This document shows, piece after piece, positions 30,081 to 38,592 of a stretch of DNA of 40,418 nucleotides. Numbering within the stretch: position 1 is the stretch's first letter; every line of letters begins with the position of its first letter. The notes under the pieces are model-generated. The model was given only the letters and a program-made list of their open reading frames with translations, was not told the origin of the DNA and did not search any database. The stretch comes from Paraburkholderia bannensis NBRC 103871 (lineage in GTDB: Bacteria; Pseudomonadota; Gammaproteobacteria; Burkholderiales; Burkholderiaceae). A program made the position numbers and the translations under genes. Location of the stretch: NCBI RefSeq assembly GCF_000685015.1, contig NZ_BAYA01000049.1:1-40418 (forward strand), read 5' to 3'.

Positions 30081-30636
30081 TGCACTGCTCCGCGAGGGGG
30101 GAAGCGGCAAGCTTAACGCGCACGCGCTGGCGCACGCAGTTCGCCGCCCGCTAATTCCACTCGCCCCACTCGATTGCTTCGGATATCAAATTAATAAAAA
30201 GAGCAATGCGCCTTATGGTTCGCTTACATGTCGGCTTATCGACATCACTTGCTAAATTCCATTCAGTATGCATAGCAGACTATGCATTAGCGTTCGCAAA
30301 CATTGATCACACAAAGGCCATAAAGCCCATTCTGGAAAACGCCGACACACCCCGCGCTCAGGCTTGCCAGCTAAAGCGTTGCGCGGATACGACTACCTAA
30401 GTCCCTGACAACACAACGGACTTCCCGGCTCTAACTTTTCTTAACAATGCAATGTAAATAAACGGTGAGCAATCATCTGCCGTAATTGATAAGAGTCATA
30501 TAAACTCCGACGAACTCCGAACGTTGGCGCAATCCCGATCAGGGCGGGAAAGCGGAATCGCCAATATCACCCGACGACGGCTGGCTGTGCACAATTCTGG
30601 GACAGCCGTCGCGATAAGACAAAGGGCCCGTTTGCG
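30081..30636. promoter_or_regulatory. AT-richer control region upstream of the cellulose operon
   Basis: This 556-base region is clearly less GC-rich than its surroundings between 30170 and 30510. It holds no convincing gene. It has an inverted repeat ATGCATAG-CAGA-CTATGCAT at 30268-30287 and a smaller one ATGTCG-GCTTAT-CGACAT at 30228-30245. A TATAAA at 30499-30504 may be a -10 box, but I see no good -35 box. The promoter of bcsB and its regulators' sites should be here. Confidence 0.55.
30268..30287. repeat. Inverted repeat upstream of bcsB
   Basis: ATGCATAG and CTATGCAT are perfect eight-base arms around a four-base centre CAGA. It may be a protein-binding operator. It lies about 350 bases before bcsB. 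Confidence 0.5.
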
Positions 30637-33105
30637 ATGCGAGTTTCCGTTCAAGTCCGCCTTGGCGCACTGGCCGCCGGGCTGCTGCTGGCGTCCAGCC
30701 TTCCCGCAGCCGACAAGCTGGCCTCCACGCCAGCCGGTAAAACACCCTCTAACGCAACACCAGGCACGGCAACTGCTACGGCGGCTTCCGCTGCCGTCGC
30801 CGCACCGGCGTCCGGGCCGGATATCGGCATCGGGCTGACGGGCGGCGTGGCCGGCAGTGTGGCGAATACGCCAGGCGGCAGCGGCCCCGCCGTGATCCAG
30901 ACCGCGCCCGGCAAGATCGCCATGCCGATCGACGCCACGGCCCCGCCCATTCCGGCCGGGCCGCCGCGCACGCACGTGTTTTCGCTGCGCCAGATGGGCA
31001 GCTACGGCCCGATGGAACTGCGCGGGCTCGATCCGACCGGCTACCTGAACGTCGACGTGCGCAACGACGAAGTCGTCAACAGCGCGAAGCTGCGCCTCGT
31101 GTACACGTACTCGCCGTCGCTCATCTACGCGCTCTCGCACCTGCGCGTGATGGTCAACGGCGAAGTCGTCGCGACGATTCCGCTCGTGAAGGAAACCGCC
31201 GGTCAGCTCGTGACGAGCGAGATCAATCTCGATCCGCGCCTCTTCACGGACTTCAACCGCATCAGCGTGCAGATGATCGCGCACTACACGCTCGACCATT
31301 GCGAAGACCCGTATCACTCGGCGCTGTGGGCGGACGTTGCGCCCGAAACCACCCTCACGCTGAACACGACCGGCATCACGCTGCCCAACAGCCTCGCGCT
31401 GCTTCCGCTGCCTTTCTTCGACAAACACGACAACACGCTGCTGCGCGTGCCGTTCGTGCTCGCCGCCAACGCGGGCGTGCCGGCGCTGCATGCGGCGGGC
31501 GTGGTGTCGTCGTGGCTCGGTGCGCTTGCCAGCTATCGCGGCGCGCGCTTCCCGGTGGTGCGCAGTGCGCCCACCGATGCCAACGCTGTCGTGCTTGCGC
31601 TGCCAGGCCAGGTGCCCGCCGGCCTCACGCTGCCCGAGATCAAGGGCCCGACGGTGACGGTGATGAACAACCCCGCCGCCGATCCCCAGTCGGGCCGCAA
31701 GCTGCTGGTGCTCGCGGGGCGCACGCCGGAGGAACTGGAGAAGGCGGCCGACGCGCTCGTGCTCGGCCAGGCCGGCATGTCGGGCGACAGCGTGGTCGTG
31801 CAGTCGGTCGACCTGGGCCCGGCGCGCAAGCCCTACGACGCGCCCAACTGGGTGCCGACCGACCGCCCCGTGCTGCTGCGCGAGCTGGTGAGCGACCCGC
31901 AGCAGTTGCAGGTCTCGGGCTACAACCCGCCGCCGATCCGCGTGAACATGCGCGTGCCCGCCGACCTCTACGCGTGGTCGCGCAGCAACGTGCCGCTCGA
32001 TATCCGCTATCGCTACACGGCGCCGTCGACGTGGAACGACTCGATTCTCAACGTGAGCATCAACGATCAGCTGGTGCGCTCGCAGCGCCTCAAGCCGGTC
32101 ACGCGCTCGACCGACGAAGCGCGCATCAACGTGCCGCTGCTGTCGGGCGCCGATGCGCGCGCGTCGAGCAACATCGAGATCCCGGCCTTCCGCGTCGGCT
32201 CGAACAACCAGTTCCAGTTCCAGTTCCACATCGATTCGCAGAAGACCGGCCTGTGTACGTCGACGGCCACCGACGTGGCGCGCGCCGCCATCGATCCCGA
32301 TTCGGTGGTCGACTTCAGCGACTTCGCGCACTACACGGCGATGCCGAACCTCGCGTACTTCGCCAACAGCGGCTATCCGTTCACGCGCATGGCCGACCTC
32401 GCGGAAACCGCCGTCGTGATTCCCGATGCGCCCAACGCGCAGGACCAGGAAGCCGTGCTGACCATGCTCGGCCACATGGGCGAGTGGACGGGCCTGCCCG
32501 CGCTGCGCGTGAAGATCGTGCCCGCCAGCCAGGTCGATAGCGTGAGCGGCAACGACCTGCTCGTGATCGGCTCGGGTTCGGGGGCGAACCTGCTCGCCAA
32601 ATGGGGCAAGGATTTGCCGCTGCTGATCGAGCAGGGCAAGACCGCCGTGACCACGCGCGACCAGCGCAGCGGCTGGCCGGGCTGGCTCGGCGGCACCGAG
32701 GACATGGACGATTCGACGCCCGCCGGACGCTCGATCGTGACGCTGGGCGGGCCGATTTCGGCGCTGATCGGCTTCGAGTCGCCGCTTGCTTCGGGACGCA
32801 GCGTGGTGGCGCTCGCCACGACGTCGTCGGCGCAACTGGGCGATGTGCTCGACGCGATGTCCGACAGCGGCAAGATAGCAGCGATGCACGGCGACCTGAG
32901 CCTCGTGCGCAACAACGACGTCGAAGGCCTGCGCGTAGGCGATCGCTACTTCGTGGGCGACCTGCCGTGGTATGCGCGCATCTGGGTGCATGTCTCGCGC
33001 TTCCCGTCGCTGATGGCGCTGGCGGGCATTCTCGCGGGCCTGATCGTCGCGCTTACGGTGTTCTGGGCGCTGGGCCGCATGGCCGCTCGCCGCACCGGAG
33101 ACTGA
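30637..33105 (+). CDS. bcsB: Cellulose synthase periplasmic subunit BcsB
   Basis: The 822-residue protein has an N-terminal signal peptide (RLGALAAGLLLASSLPAA) and a disordered Ala/Thr/Pro linker to about residue 105. The BcsB periplasmic domains follow (HVFSLRQMGSYGPMELRG, LDHCEDPYHSALWADV). A single C-terminal membrane helix (SLMALAGILAGLIVALTVF) would pack against BcsA. BcsB guides the growing glucan across the periplasm and is required for BcsA activity. AAGGG lies about nine bases before the ATG. It begins the visible operon; bcsZ starts three bases after its stop. BcsA normally comes directly before BcsB, but here the gene upstream is an unrelated methyltransferase on the other strand. 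Confidence 0.93.
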   Translation: MRVSVQVRLGALAAGLLLASSLPAADKLASTPAGKTPSNATPGTATATAASAAVAAPASGPDIGIGLTGGVAGSVANTPGGSGPAVIQTAPGKIAMPIDATAPPIPAGPPRTHVFSLRQMGSYGPMELRGLDPTGYLNVDVRNDEVVNSAKLRLVYTYSPSLIYALSHLRVMVNGEVVATIPLVKETAGQLVTSEINLDPRLFTDFNRISVQMIAHYTLDHCEDPYHSALWADVAPETTLTLNTTGITLPNSLALLPLPFFDKHDNTLLRVPFVLAANAGVPALHAAGVVSSWLGALASYRGARFPVVRSAPTDANAVVLALPGQVPAGLTLPEIKGPTVTVMNNPAADPQSGRKLLVLAGRTPEELEKAADALVLGQAGMSGDSVVVQSVDLGPARKPYDAPNWVPTDRPVLLRELVSDPQQLQVSGYNPPPIRVNMRVPADLYAWSRSNVPLDIRYRYTAPSTWNDSILNVSINDQLVRSQRLKPVTRSTDEARINVPLLSGADARASSNIEIPAFRVGSNNQFQFQFHIDSQKTGLCTSTATDVARAAIDPDSVVDFSDFAHYTAMPNLAYFANSGYPFTRMADLAETAVVIPDAPNAQDQEAVLTMLGHMGEWTGLPALRVKIVPASQVDSVSGNDLLVIGSGSGANLLAKWGKDLPLLIEQGKTAVTTRDQRSGWPGWLGGTEDMDDSTPAGRSIVTLGGPISALIGFESPLASGRSVVALATTSSAQLGDVLDAMSDSGKIAAMHGDLSLVRNNDVEGLRVGDRYFVGDLPWYARIWVHVSRFPSLMALAGILAGLIVALTVFWALGRMAARRTGD

Positions 33106-33107
33106 CG

Positions 33108-34457
33108 ATGCAGCCGGGATCGTCCCGACTCGCGCGCTGGCTCGCGACCGGCGCCTGCGCGCTCGCGCCGCTGGCGCCGCTCGTGGGCGTGGGCGCAGCG
33201 CAGGCTGCCACGCCTGCTCCTGCGGCAACACCTGCCGCCGGGGCGAGCGCAAGCGTGAGTGCGAGCACGTGCGCGTGGGCCGACTGGAGCGCGTTCAAGC
33301 GCGACCTGCTGTCCGCCGACGGGCGCGTGATCGACGGCAGCACGCCGCGCCAGATCACCGTGTCCGAGGGCCAGTCGTATGCGCTTTTCTTCGCGCTCGT
33401 CGCGAACGACCGCGCGGCCTTCGACAAGATCCTGCAATGGACTGAGAACAATCTCGCCCAGGGCGACCTCACGGCGCATCTGCCGGCCTGGATCTGGGGA
33501 CGTACGGATATCGACGAGAAAGGCGCGCCGGTTGCGGCGTCGGTTGCGGCTTCGGGTGCTGCGGCGGCTTCGGGTGCGTCAGCGGCCAGCGCCGTGCCCT
33601 CGTCGAAAGGCACGTGGGGCGTGATCGATGCCAACTCCGCCAGCGACGCCGATCTCTGGATCGCCTACACGCTGCTCGAAGCGGGCCGCCTCTGGAACGA
33701 ACGCCGATACACGGCGCTTGGCACCGTGATGGCGCGCAACATCGTGCGCAGCGAAACGGCCACGCTGCCGGGCCTGGGCCGCACGGTGCTGCCTGGGCCG
33801 CAAGGCTTCAAGCTCGACAAGGATAGCTGGCGCCTGAACCCGAGCTACGTGCCGCTCCAGGTGATGCGCCGCTTCGCGCTCGCGCTGCCCGATTCGAGCG
33901 AATGGAAGGCGATGCTCGACAGCTCGGCGAAGCTCGTCAACGACACCGCGCCGCACGGCTTTTCACCGGACTGGGTCGTCTATCGCGGCAAGGACGGCGC
34001 GAAGAACGGCGGCAAGAACGGCTTTGGCCCCGACGCGCCCACGCACGCCGAAAGCGCCTACAACGCGATCCGCGTCTATCTGTGGGCGGGCATGCTGGCC
34101 TTCGACGATCCGCTGCGCAGCCAGACGCTCGCGACCTTTTCGCCGCTTTCCGCGTTCGTGCAGGCGCACGGCTATCCGCCCGAGCGCGTCGACACACAGA
34201 CCGGCACGCCCGGCCCGAGCGAAGGCAACGGCGGGTTTTCGGCGGCGCTCGCGCCGTACCTGTCGGCGCTCGGTCGCACCGATCTCGCCGATGCCCAGGT
34301 CCTGCGCAGCCGCACGCTCGCTCAACAGTCGCCGCCCGGCTACTACAGCAGCGTGCTGATGCTGTTCGGCCTCGGCTATCTGCAAGGCCTTTACCACTTC
34401 GACGCGCAAGGCCGCGTCGCGCCCGCATGGACGACCCGATGCCCGGCACCGCGCTGA
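33108..34457 (+). CDS. bcsZ: Endo-1,4-beta-glucanase BcsZ (GH8)
   Basis: The 449-residue protein has a signal peptide and an Ala/Ser-rich linker, then a GH8 domain. Glu87 in SEGQSYALFFALVANDRAAF sits where the catalytic acid of E. coli BcsZ lies, and Asp288 in FSPDW is the probable base. DANSASDADLWIAYTLLEAG and YNAIRVYLWAGML are also typical. BcsZ trims cellulose in the periplasm. Residues about 138-167 form an Ala/Ser-rich insertion inside the catalytic domain, not found in the 368-residue E. coli enzyme. It overlaps the start of bcsC, so translation is coupled. Confidence 0.92.
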   Translation: MQPGSSRLARWLATGACALAPLAPLVGVGAAQAATPAPAATPAAGASASVSASTCAWADWSAFKRDLLSADGRVIDGSTPRQITVSEGQSYALFFALVANDRAAFDKILQWTENNLAQGDLTAHLPAWIWGRTDIDEKGAPVAASVAASGAAAASGASAASAVPSSKGTWGVIDANSASDADLWIAYTLLEAGRLWNERRYTALGTVMARNIVRSETATLPGLGRTVLPGPQGFKLDKDSWRLNPSYVPLQVMRRFALALPDSSEWKAMLDSSAKLVNDTAPHGFSPDWVVYRGKDGAKNGGKNGFGPDAPTHAESAYNAIRVYLWAGMLAFDDPLRSQTLATFSPLSAFVQAHGYPPERVDTQTGTPGPSEGNGGFSAALAPYLSALGRTDLADAQVLRSRTLAQQSPPGYYSSVLMLFGLGYLQGLYHFDAQGRVAPAWTTRCPAPR

Positions 34458-37400
34458 TCGCCCTCGCCATTGCCCGCGCGCCGCAGCGCGCTTCCCGGCG
34501 CCCGCGCGCCACGCCGCGCTTTTCACCTCGCGTGTCGTCGCTGCTCGCGCTGCTGATCGCGGCGTCGCCGTTCGTTGCGCGCGCACAGAATGCGCAGAAC
34601 GCCGCGAACGCGCCGCAGCCCGCGACCTATGCCGCCGCACCGTCGGCGCAGGCCGCGCAACTGCTTTCGGCAGCGCGCATGTGGATGGCGAAGAACCGCC
34701 CCGATGTCGCGCAGAGCCTCGTGAAAAAGGCGCTGCTGTTCGATCCGCAGCAGCCTGACGTGCTCGCGCTCCAGGGCGAAGTCGCGCTGCGCATGAACCA
34801 GCCCGCCGATGCCGCGAAGGTGCTGGTGCAATTGAAGAAAATCGCGCCCAACGCGCCCGCGACCCTGGAACTGGCCGACGCCTACCGGATCGCGACCACC
34901 GACAAGAACGAGCTGGCGGAGATCCGCCTGCTGGCCAACTCGGGCAAATCCGACGAAGCCGCCGCACGCATGAAGAAGCTGTTCCCGAACGGCGCGCCGC
35001 AAGGCGCGCTGGCGCGCGACTACTACCGCATCATGGCGGGCACTGCCGCGGGCCGCCCGCAGGTCATCGACGAATTGCGCGCGCGGCTCAAGCGCAATCC
35101 CGGCGACAGCGCGAGCGCGCTCACGCTCGGCGACCTGCTGACCGACCGCGCCAGCACGCGCATGGAAGGGCTGAACCTGATCTACGGCGTCTACCAGCGC
35201 CAGGACAGCAACCGCGCCGACGCGCTCGAACGCTGGCGGCGCGCGCTCGCGAGCGCCGGCCGCGACGATCCGGCCTATTACGTCTGGTATCAGCGCTATC
35301 TCCAGGAAGTGCCCGACGATGCCGACACGCAGCAGACCGTCGCCGATCTCGCGAAGAAGCTCGGGCCGAAGGGCGTGGCGCAGGCCAACGCAGCGGCGGC
35401 GAGCGGCAAGCCTTATATCGTCGCCTCGGCTGGCAACAGTGGCGGCAACGGCGGCGGCAGCGCGGCCCCACGCCCGGCGGGCCCCGGCTCGGCGGCGCGC
35501 AATCGCGGCCTCGCGCAACTCCAGCGCGGCGACCTCAAGGATGCCGAAACATCGCTGGAGACGGCGCAGCGCGCCAACCCCAACGACGGCGAGACGCTTG
35601 GCGCACTCGGCCTCGTACGCATGCGCGAAGGACGCCAGGACGAGGCGCGCGAGCTGTTCGCGCGCGCGCTCAAGCTCGACCCGGACAACGCCGGCAAGTG
35701 GCGCAGCCTCGAAAAGACGGCCGACATCTGGGGCACCATTGGCCGCGCCCGCACCGCCAACGCACAGGGCAAGCCGCAAGAAGGCGAAGCGCTCGCGCGC
35801 CAGGCGCTCAAGCTCGATCCGGGCAACAGCGACGCCACGCGCATCCTCGCCGATTCGCTGATCGCGCAGAAGAAGTGGAGCGAGGCCGAAGCGCTGCTGC
35901 GCCCGCTCGTCGAGGCGAAGAAGCCCGACATGGGCGCGCTGCGCAGTCTCGTGACGGTGCTGCGCGAGACGCATCGCGACAGCGAGATCGATCCGCTCAT
36001 CACGGCCACCGCGCCGCGCCTCACGGGTTCGGACGCCGAACTCAAGCGTCTGCGCGCCGACCTGCTGTCGATCCAGGCCGATCAGCTGCTCGCCGAAAAT
36101 CACAAGAGCCCGGCCATCGCCAAGCTCGAAGAAGCCGTACGCCTCACGCCCGACGACGCCTGGACGCGCTTCACGCTCGCGCGCCAGTATCGCGACCTGG
36201 GCCTGCCCGCGCTGGGCCGCCAGGTGATGGAGGACGGCCTGAAGGTCTCGCAGGCGCCCGACATGCGTTATGCGACCGCGCTGTACCTGAATTCGGTCGA
36301 CGACGTCGATGGCGCGGCGGCGCAGCTCGACGCGATTCCCGTCGCGCAGCGCAGCGACGGCATGCGCGAGCTGATCGGCAATCTCAAGGCGCAAAAGCTG
36401 CTCGTGCAGGCCCGCCAGCTTATCGCGCAAGGCAAGGACGACGAGGCGCGCGCCATGCTCGATGCGGCAGCGGCCAGCGCCACGGCGGCCAACGATCCGC
36501 AGATGCTCGCCTCGGTGGGGCGCGAGTGGATCGCCCTCGGCGAACCCGACAAGGGGCTGAAGCTGGTGCAGGACTGGCTCGCGGCGCACCCGAGCGACGA
36601 AGCCGCGAACGGCGTGCGCGTGCGCTACGGCGAGCTGCTGGGCGCGGCCAATCGCGACGACGAGTGGGCGAAGTGGATCGACACGACGCGCGCGCAGCCC
36701 GGCCTCACCGACGAACAGCGCGCGAGTCTCGACGATCAGGAACTGCGCCTGGCGGTGCGCGCGACCGATCGCCAGATCGCCGCGGGCGACCTGCGCGACG
36801 CGCAGCGCACGCTCGACGCCGTGCCGGAGCGTCTCAAGTCGAACCGCCGCTGGCTGCTGGAGCAAGCCGACCTGCTGGAAGCGCGCGGCGACTACAAGGG
36901 CGCGGTGGCGTCGGCGCAAAAGGTGCTGGCGACGAATCCCAGCGATCCCGATGCGCGCCTGACCATCGCGCGCCAGTACGAGCGCATGGGCCGCAACGCC
37001 CAGGCCGCGCAGCTGGTGCGCGACGTGCTGGCCGACACGCCCGAGGACGACGTGGACACGCGCCTGGCCGTCGCGCGGCGCTTCACGGCGCAAGGGCTCA
37101 ATCAGGACGCGCAGGACGTGGTCGATCCGCTGCGCGCGCGCTATCCCGACCGCTCCGACATCACGACGCAGGCCGGGCGCGTGGCGCAGTCGCGCGGCGA
37201 CTACGACGAAGCCGCCAGCCTCTATCGCACCTCGCAGACGCAGGAGCAGGCCGAAGGCGAGCAGCCTGACCCGAGCGACGGGCTCACTTCGGCGGCGCGC
37301 GCGCTGCAAGGGCTGGAAGATCGCAAACAAGGGCAGATCGCCACCGAGTGGTATCAGTCGAATCTCTCGGGCGACTCCGGCATTTCGGAGCTGCACGCGA

Positions 37401-38479
37401 CCGAAGTCCCGCTCTACGTGCGCATTCCGGACGGCTACACGGGCCATTACTTCTTCCACGCCGACACGGTCTACCTGAACGCCGGCACGCTGCCCGCCAA
37501 CGATCTGCAGGCCGCGTACCAGTACGGCAAGATCGCGGCGCTCGGCAACACGGGGCTCAGTCCGTCGAACCAGACGGCGACGGGCGTGGCGCTCGCGGCC
37601 GGCTACGAGTACAACCGCGCGAACACCAACTGGCGCGCCGATATCGGCAGCACGCCAATCGGCTTCCCGATCACGAGCGTGCTGGGCGGCCTGCTGTATC
37701 GCTACGACTTCCCGCACGCCTCGCTGTCGGTCGACGTGTCGCGCCGGGCCATGACGAGCAGCCTCGTGTCCTACGCAGGCGGGCGCGACCCGGTGACGGG
37801 CGAGACCTGGGGCGGCGTGGTGCGCAACAGCGTGACCGTGCGCGGCGCGCAGGACTTCGGGCCGGGCACCCTGTTCACAAGCGTCGGCTACGGTCTGCTG
37901 ACCGGCTCGAACGTGCAGACCAACCAGGAACTGCGCGTGCGCAGCGGCTATGGCCTCACGGTGTGGCAGCGGCCCGACCAGACGGTGTCGAGCGGCCTCA
38001 CGATCAACTTCTGGAAGTACTCGAAGAACGAGCACTTCTATACCTTCGGCAACGGCGGTTACTACAGCCCGCAGAGCTATCTGTCGTTCGGCATTCCGCT
38101 CGACTGGACGGGGCGCTACAACAAGCTCTCGTGGGAAATCGACGGCTCGGTCGGCGTGTCGTTCACAAACGAAGACCGCTCGGCGTACTTCCCCACCAAC
38201 GCCGCGCTGCAATCGGAAGCCGCCACCTACATGGCCGCCAACGGGCTGGGCTCGCCGTATTTCGGCGGCGGCTCGGGCGGCGGCTTCAGCTATGCGGTGG
38301 AAGCCGCGCTCGAATACCGCGTGACGCCGCACTTCACGGTGGGCGGACGTTTCCGGCTCGACCGCTCGCGCGATTACGCGCCGAACGTCGGCCTGCTGTA
38401 TCTGCGCTACTTCTTCTCGCCGCAGCATGGCCCGGTGCCGTACCCGCCGACGCCGGTCAGGCCATACTCGGAATATTGA
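34439..38479 (+). CDS. bcsC: Cellulose outer-membrane secretion protein BcsC
   Basis: The product has 1346 residues. After an Arg-rich N-terminus and signal helix (SSLLALLIAASPFVARA) comes a long superhelix of tetratricopeptide repeats to about residue 950 (for example AAQLLSAARMWMAKNRPDVA, LGALGLVRMREGRQDEAREL, LEARGDYKGAVASAQKVLA). A Gly/Pro-rich break lies at about residues 335-355. The C-terminal BCSC_C barrel (about 985-1346, YHFFHADTVYLNAGTLP-like start of the barrel, end YLRYFFSPQHGP) exports the glucan. The protein is longer than E. coli BcsC (1157) because of more repeats. ATG 34439 is chosen; ATG 34427 is in frame. It starts within the end of bcsZ. Confidence 0.92.
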   Translation: MPGTALIALAIARAPQRASRRPRATPRFSPRVSSLLALLIAASPFVARAQNAQNAANAPQPATYAAAPSAQAAQLLSAARMWMAKNRPDVAQSLVKKALLFDPQQPDVLALQGEVALRMNQPADAAKVLVQLKKIAPNAPATLELADAYRIATTDKNELAEIRLLANSGKSDEAAARMKKLFPNGAPQGALARDYYRIMAGTAAGRPQVIDELRARLKRNPGDSASALTLGDLLTDRASTRMEGLNLIYGVYQRQDSNRADALERWRRALASAGRDDPAYYVWYQRYLQEVPDDADTQQTVADLAKKLGPKGVAQANAAAASGKPYIVASAGNSGGNGGGSAAPRPAGPGSAARNRGLAQLQRGDLKDAETSLETAQRANPNDGETLGALGLVRMREGRQDEARELFARALKLDPDNAGKWRSLEKTADIWGTIGRARTANAQGKPQEGEALARQALKLDPGNSDATRILADSLIAQKKWSEAEALLRPLVEAKKPDMGALRSLVTVLRETHRDSEIDPLITATAPRLTGSDAELKRLRADLLSIQADQLLAENHKSPAIAKLEEAVRLTPDDAWTRFTLARQYRDLGLPALGRQVMEDGLKVSQAPDMRYATALYLNSVDDVDGAAAQLDAIPVAQRSDGMRELIGNLKAQKLLVQARQLIAQGKDDEARAMLDAAAASATAANDPQMLASVGREWIALGEPDKGLKLVQDWLAAHPSDEAANGVRVRYGELLGAANRDDEWAKWIDTTRAQPGLTDEQRASLDDQELRLAVRATDRQIAAGDLRDAQRTLDAVPERLKSNRRWLLEQADLLEARGDYKGAVASAQKVLATNPSDPDARLTIARQYERMGRNAQAAQLVRDVLADTPEDDVDTRLAVARRFTAQGLNQDAQDVVDPLRARYPDRSDITTQAGRVAQSRGDYDEAASLYRTSQTQEQAEGEQPDPSDGLTSAARALQGLEDRKQGQIATEWYQSNLSGDSGISELHATEVPLYVRIPDGYTGHYFFHADTVYLNAGTLPANDLQAAYQYGKIAALGNTGLSPSNQTATGVALAAGYEYNRANTNWRADIGSTPIGFPITSVLGGLLYRYDFPHASLSVDVSRRAMTSSLVSYAGGRDPVTGETWGGVVRNSVTVRGAQDFGPGTLFTSVGYGLLTGSNVQTNQELRVRSGYGLTVWQRPDQTVSSGLTINFWKYSKNEHFYTFGNGGYYSPQSYLSFGIPLDWTGRYNKLSWEIDGSVGVSFTNEDRSAYFPTNAALQSEAATYMAANGLGSPYFGGGSGGGFSYAVEAALEYRVTPHFTVGGRFRLDRSRDYAPNVGLLYLRYFFSPQHGPVPYPPTPVRPYSEY

Positions 38480-38487
38480 GGCATCGT

Positions 38488-38592
38488 ATGAAGACTTCGA
38501 TGGACAGGGCGCTGCCGTATTTCGCCGATCCGCTCGCCTTTGCAGACGGGCCGTGGGCGGTGCCGACGGCCGCGCCGGGAGCGACACGATGA
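38488..38592 (+). CDS. 34-residue ORF between bcsC and bcsE-like gene
   Basis: ATG 38488 has GAGG seven bases upstream, and the stop overlaps the start of the bcsE-like gene (ATGA). The frame encodes 34 residues (MKTSMDRALPYFADPLAFAD and onward), acidic and aromatic in the middle, without a membrane helix. It does not resemble BcsR, BcsF or BcsP that I know. It may be a real small Bcs subunit or a leader for translational coupling of bcsE. Confidence 0.55.
   Translation: MKTSMDRALPYFADPLAFADGPWAVPTAAPGATR

Noticed and set aside
30496..33252. A 918-codon minus-strand frame opposite bcsB
   Set aside because: Arg/His-rich, low-complexity product with no recognisable domain; the plus strand encodes a complete BcsB.
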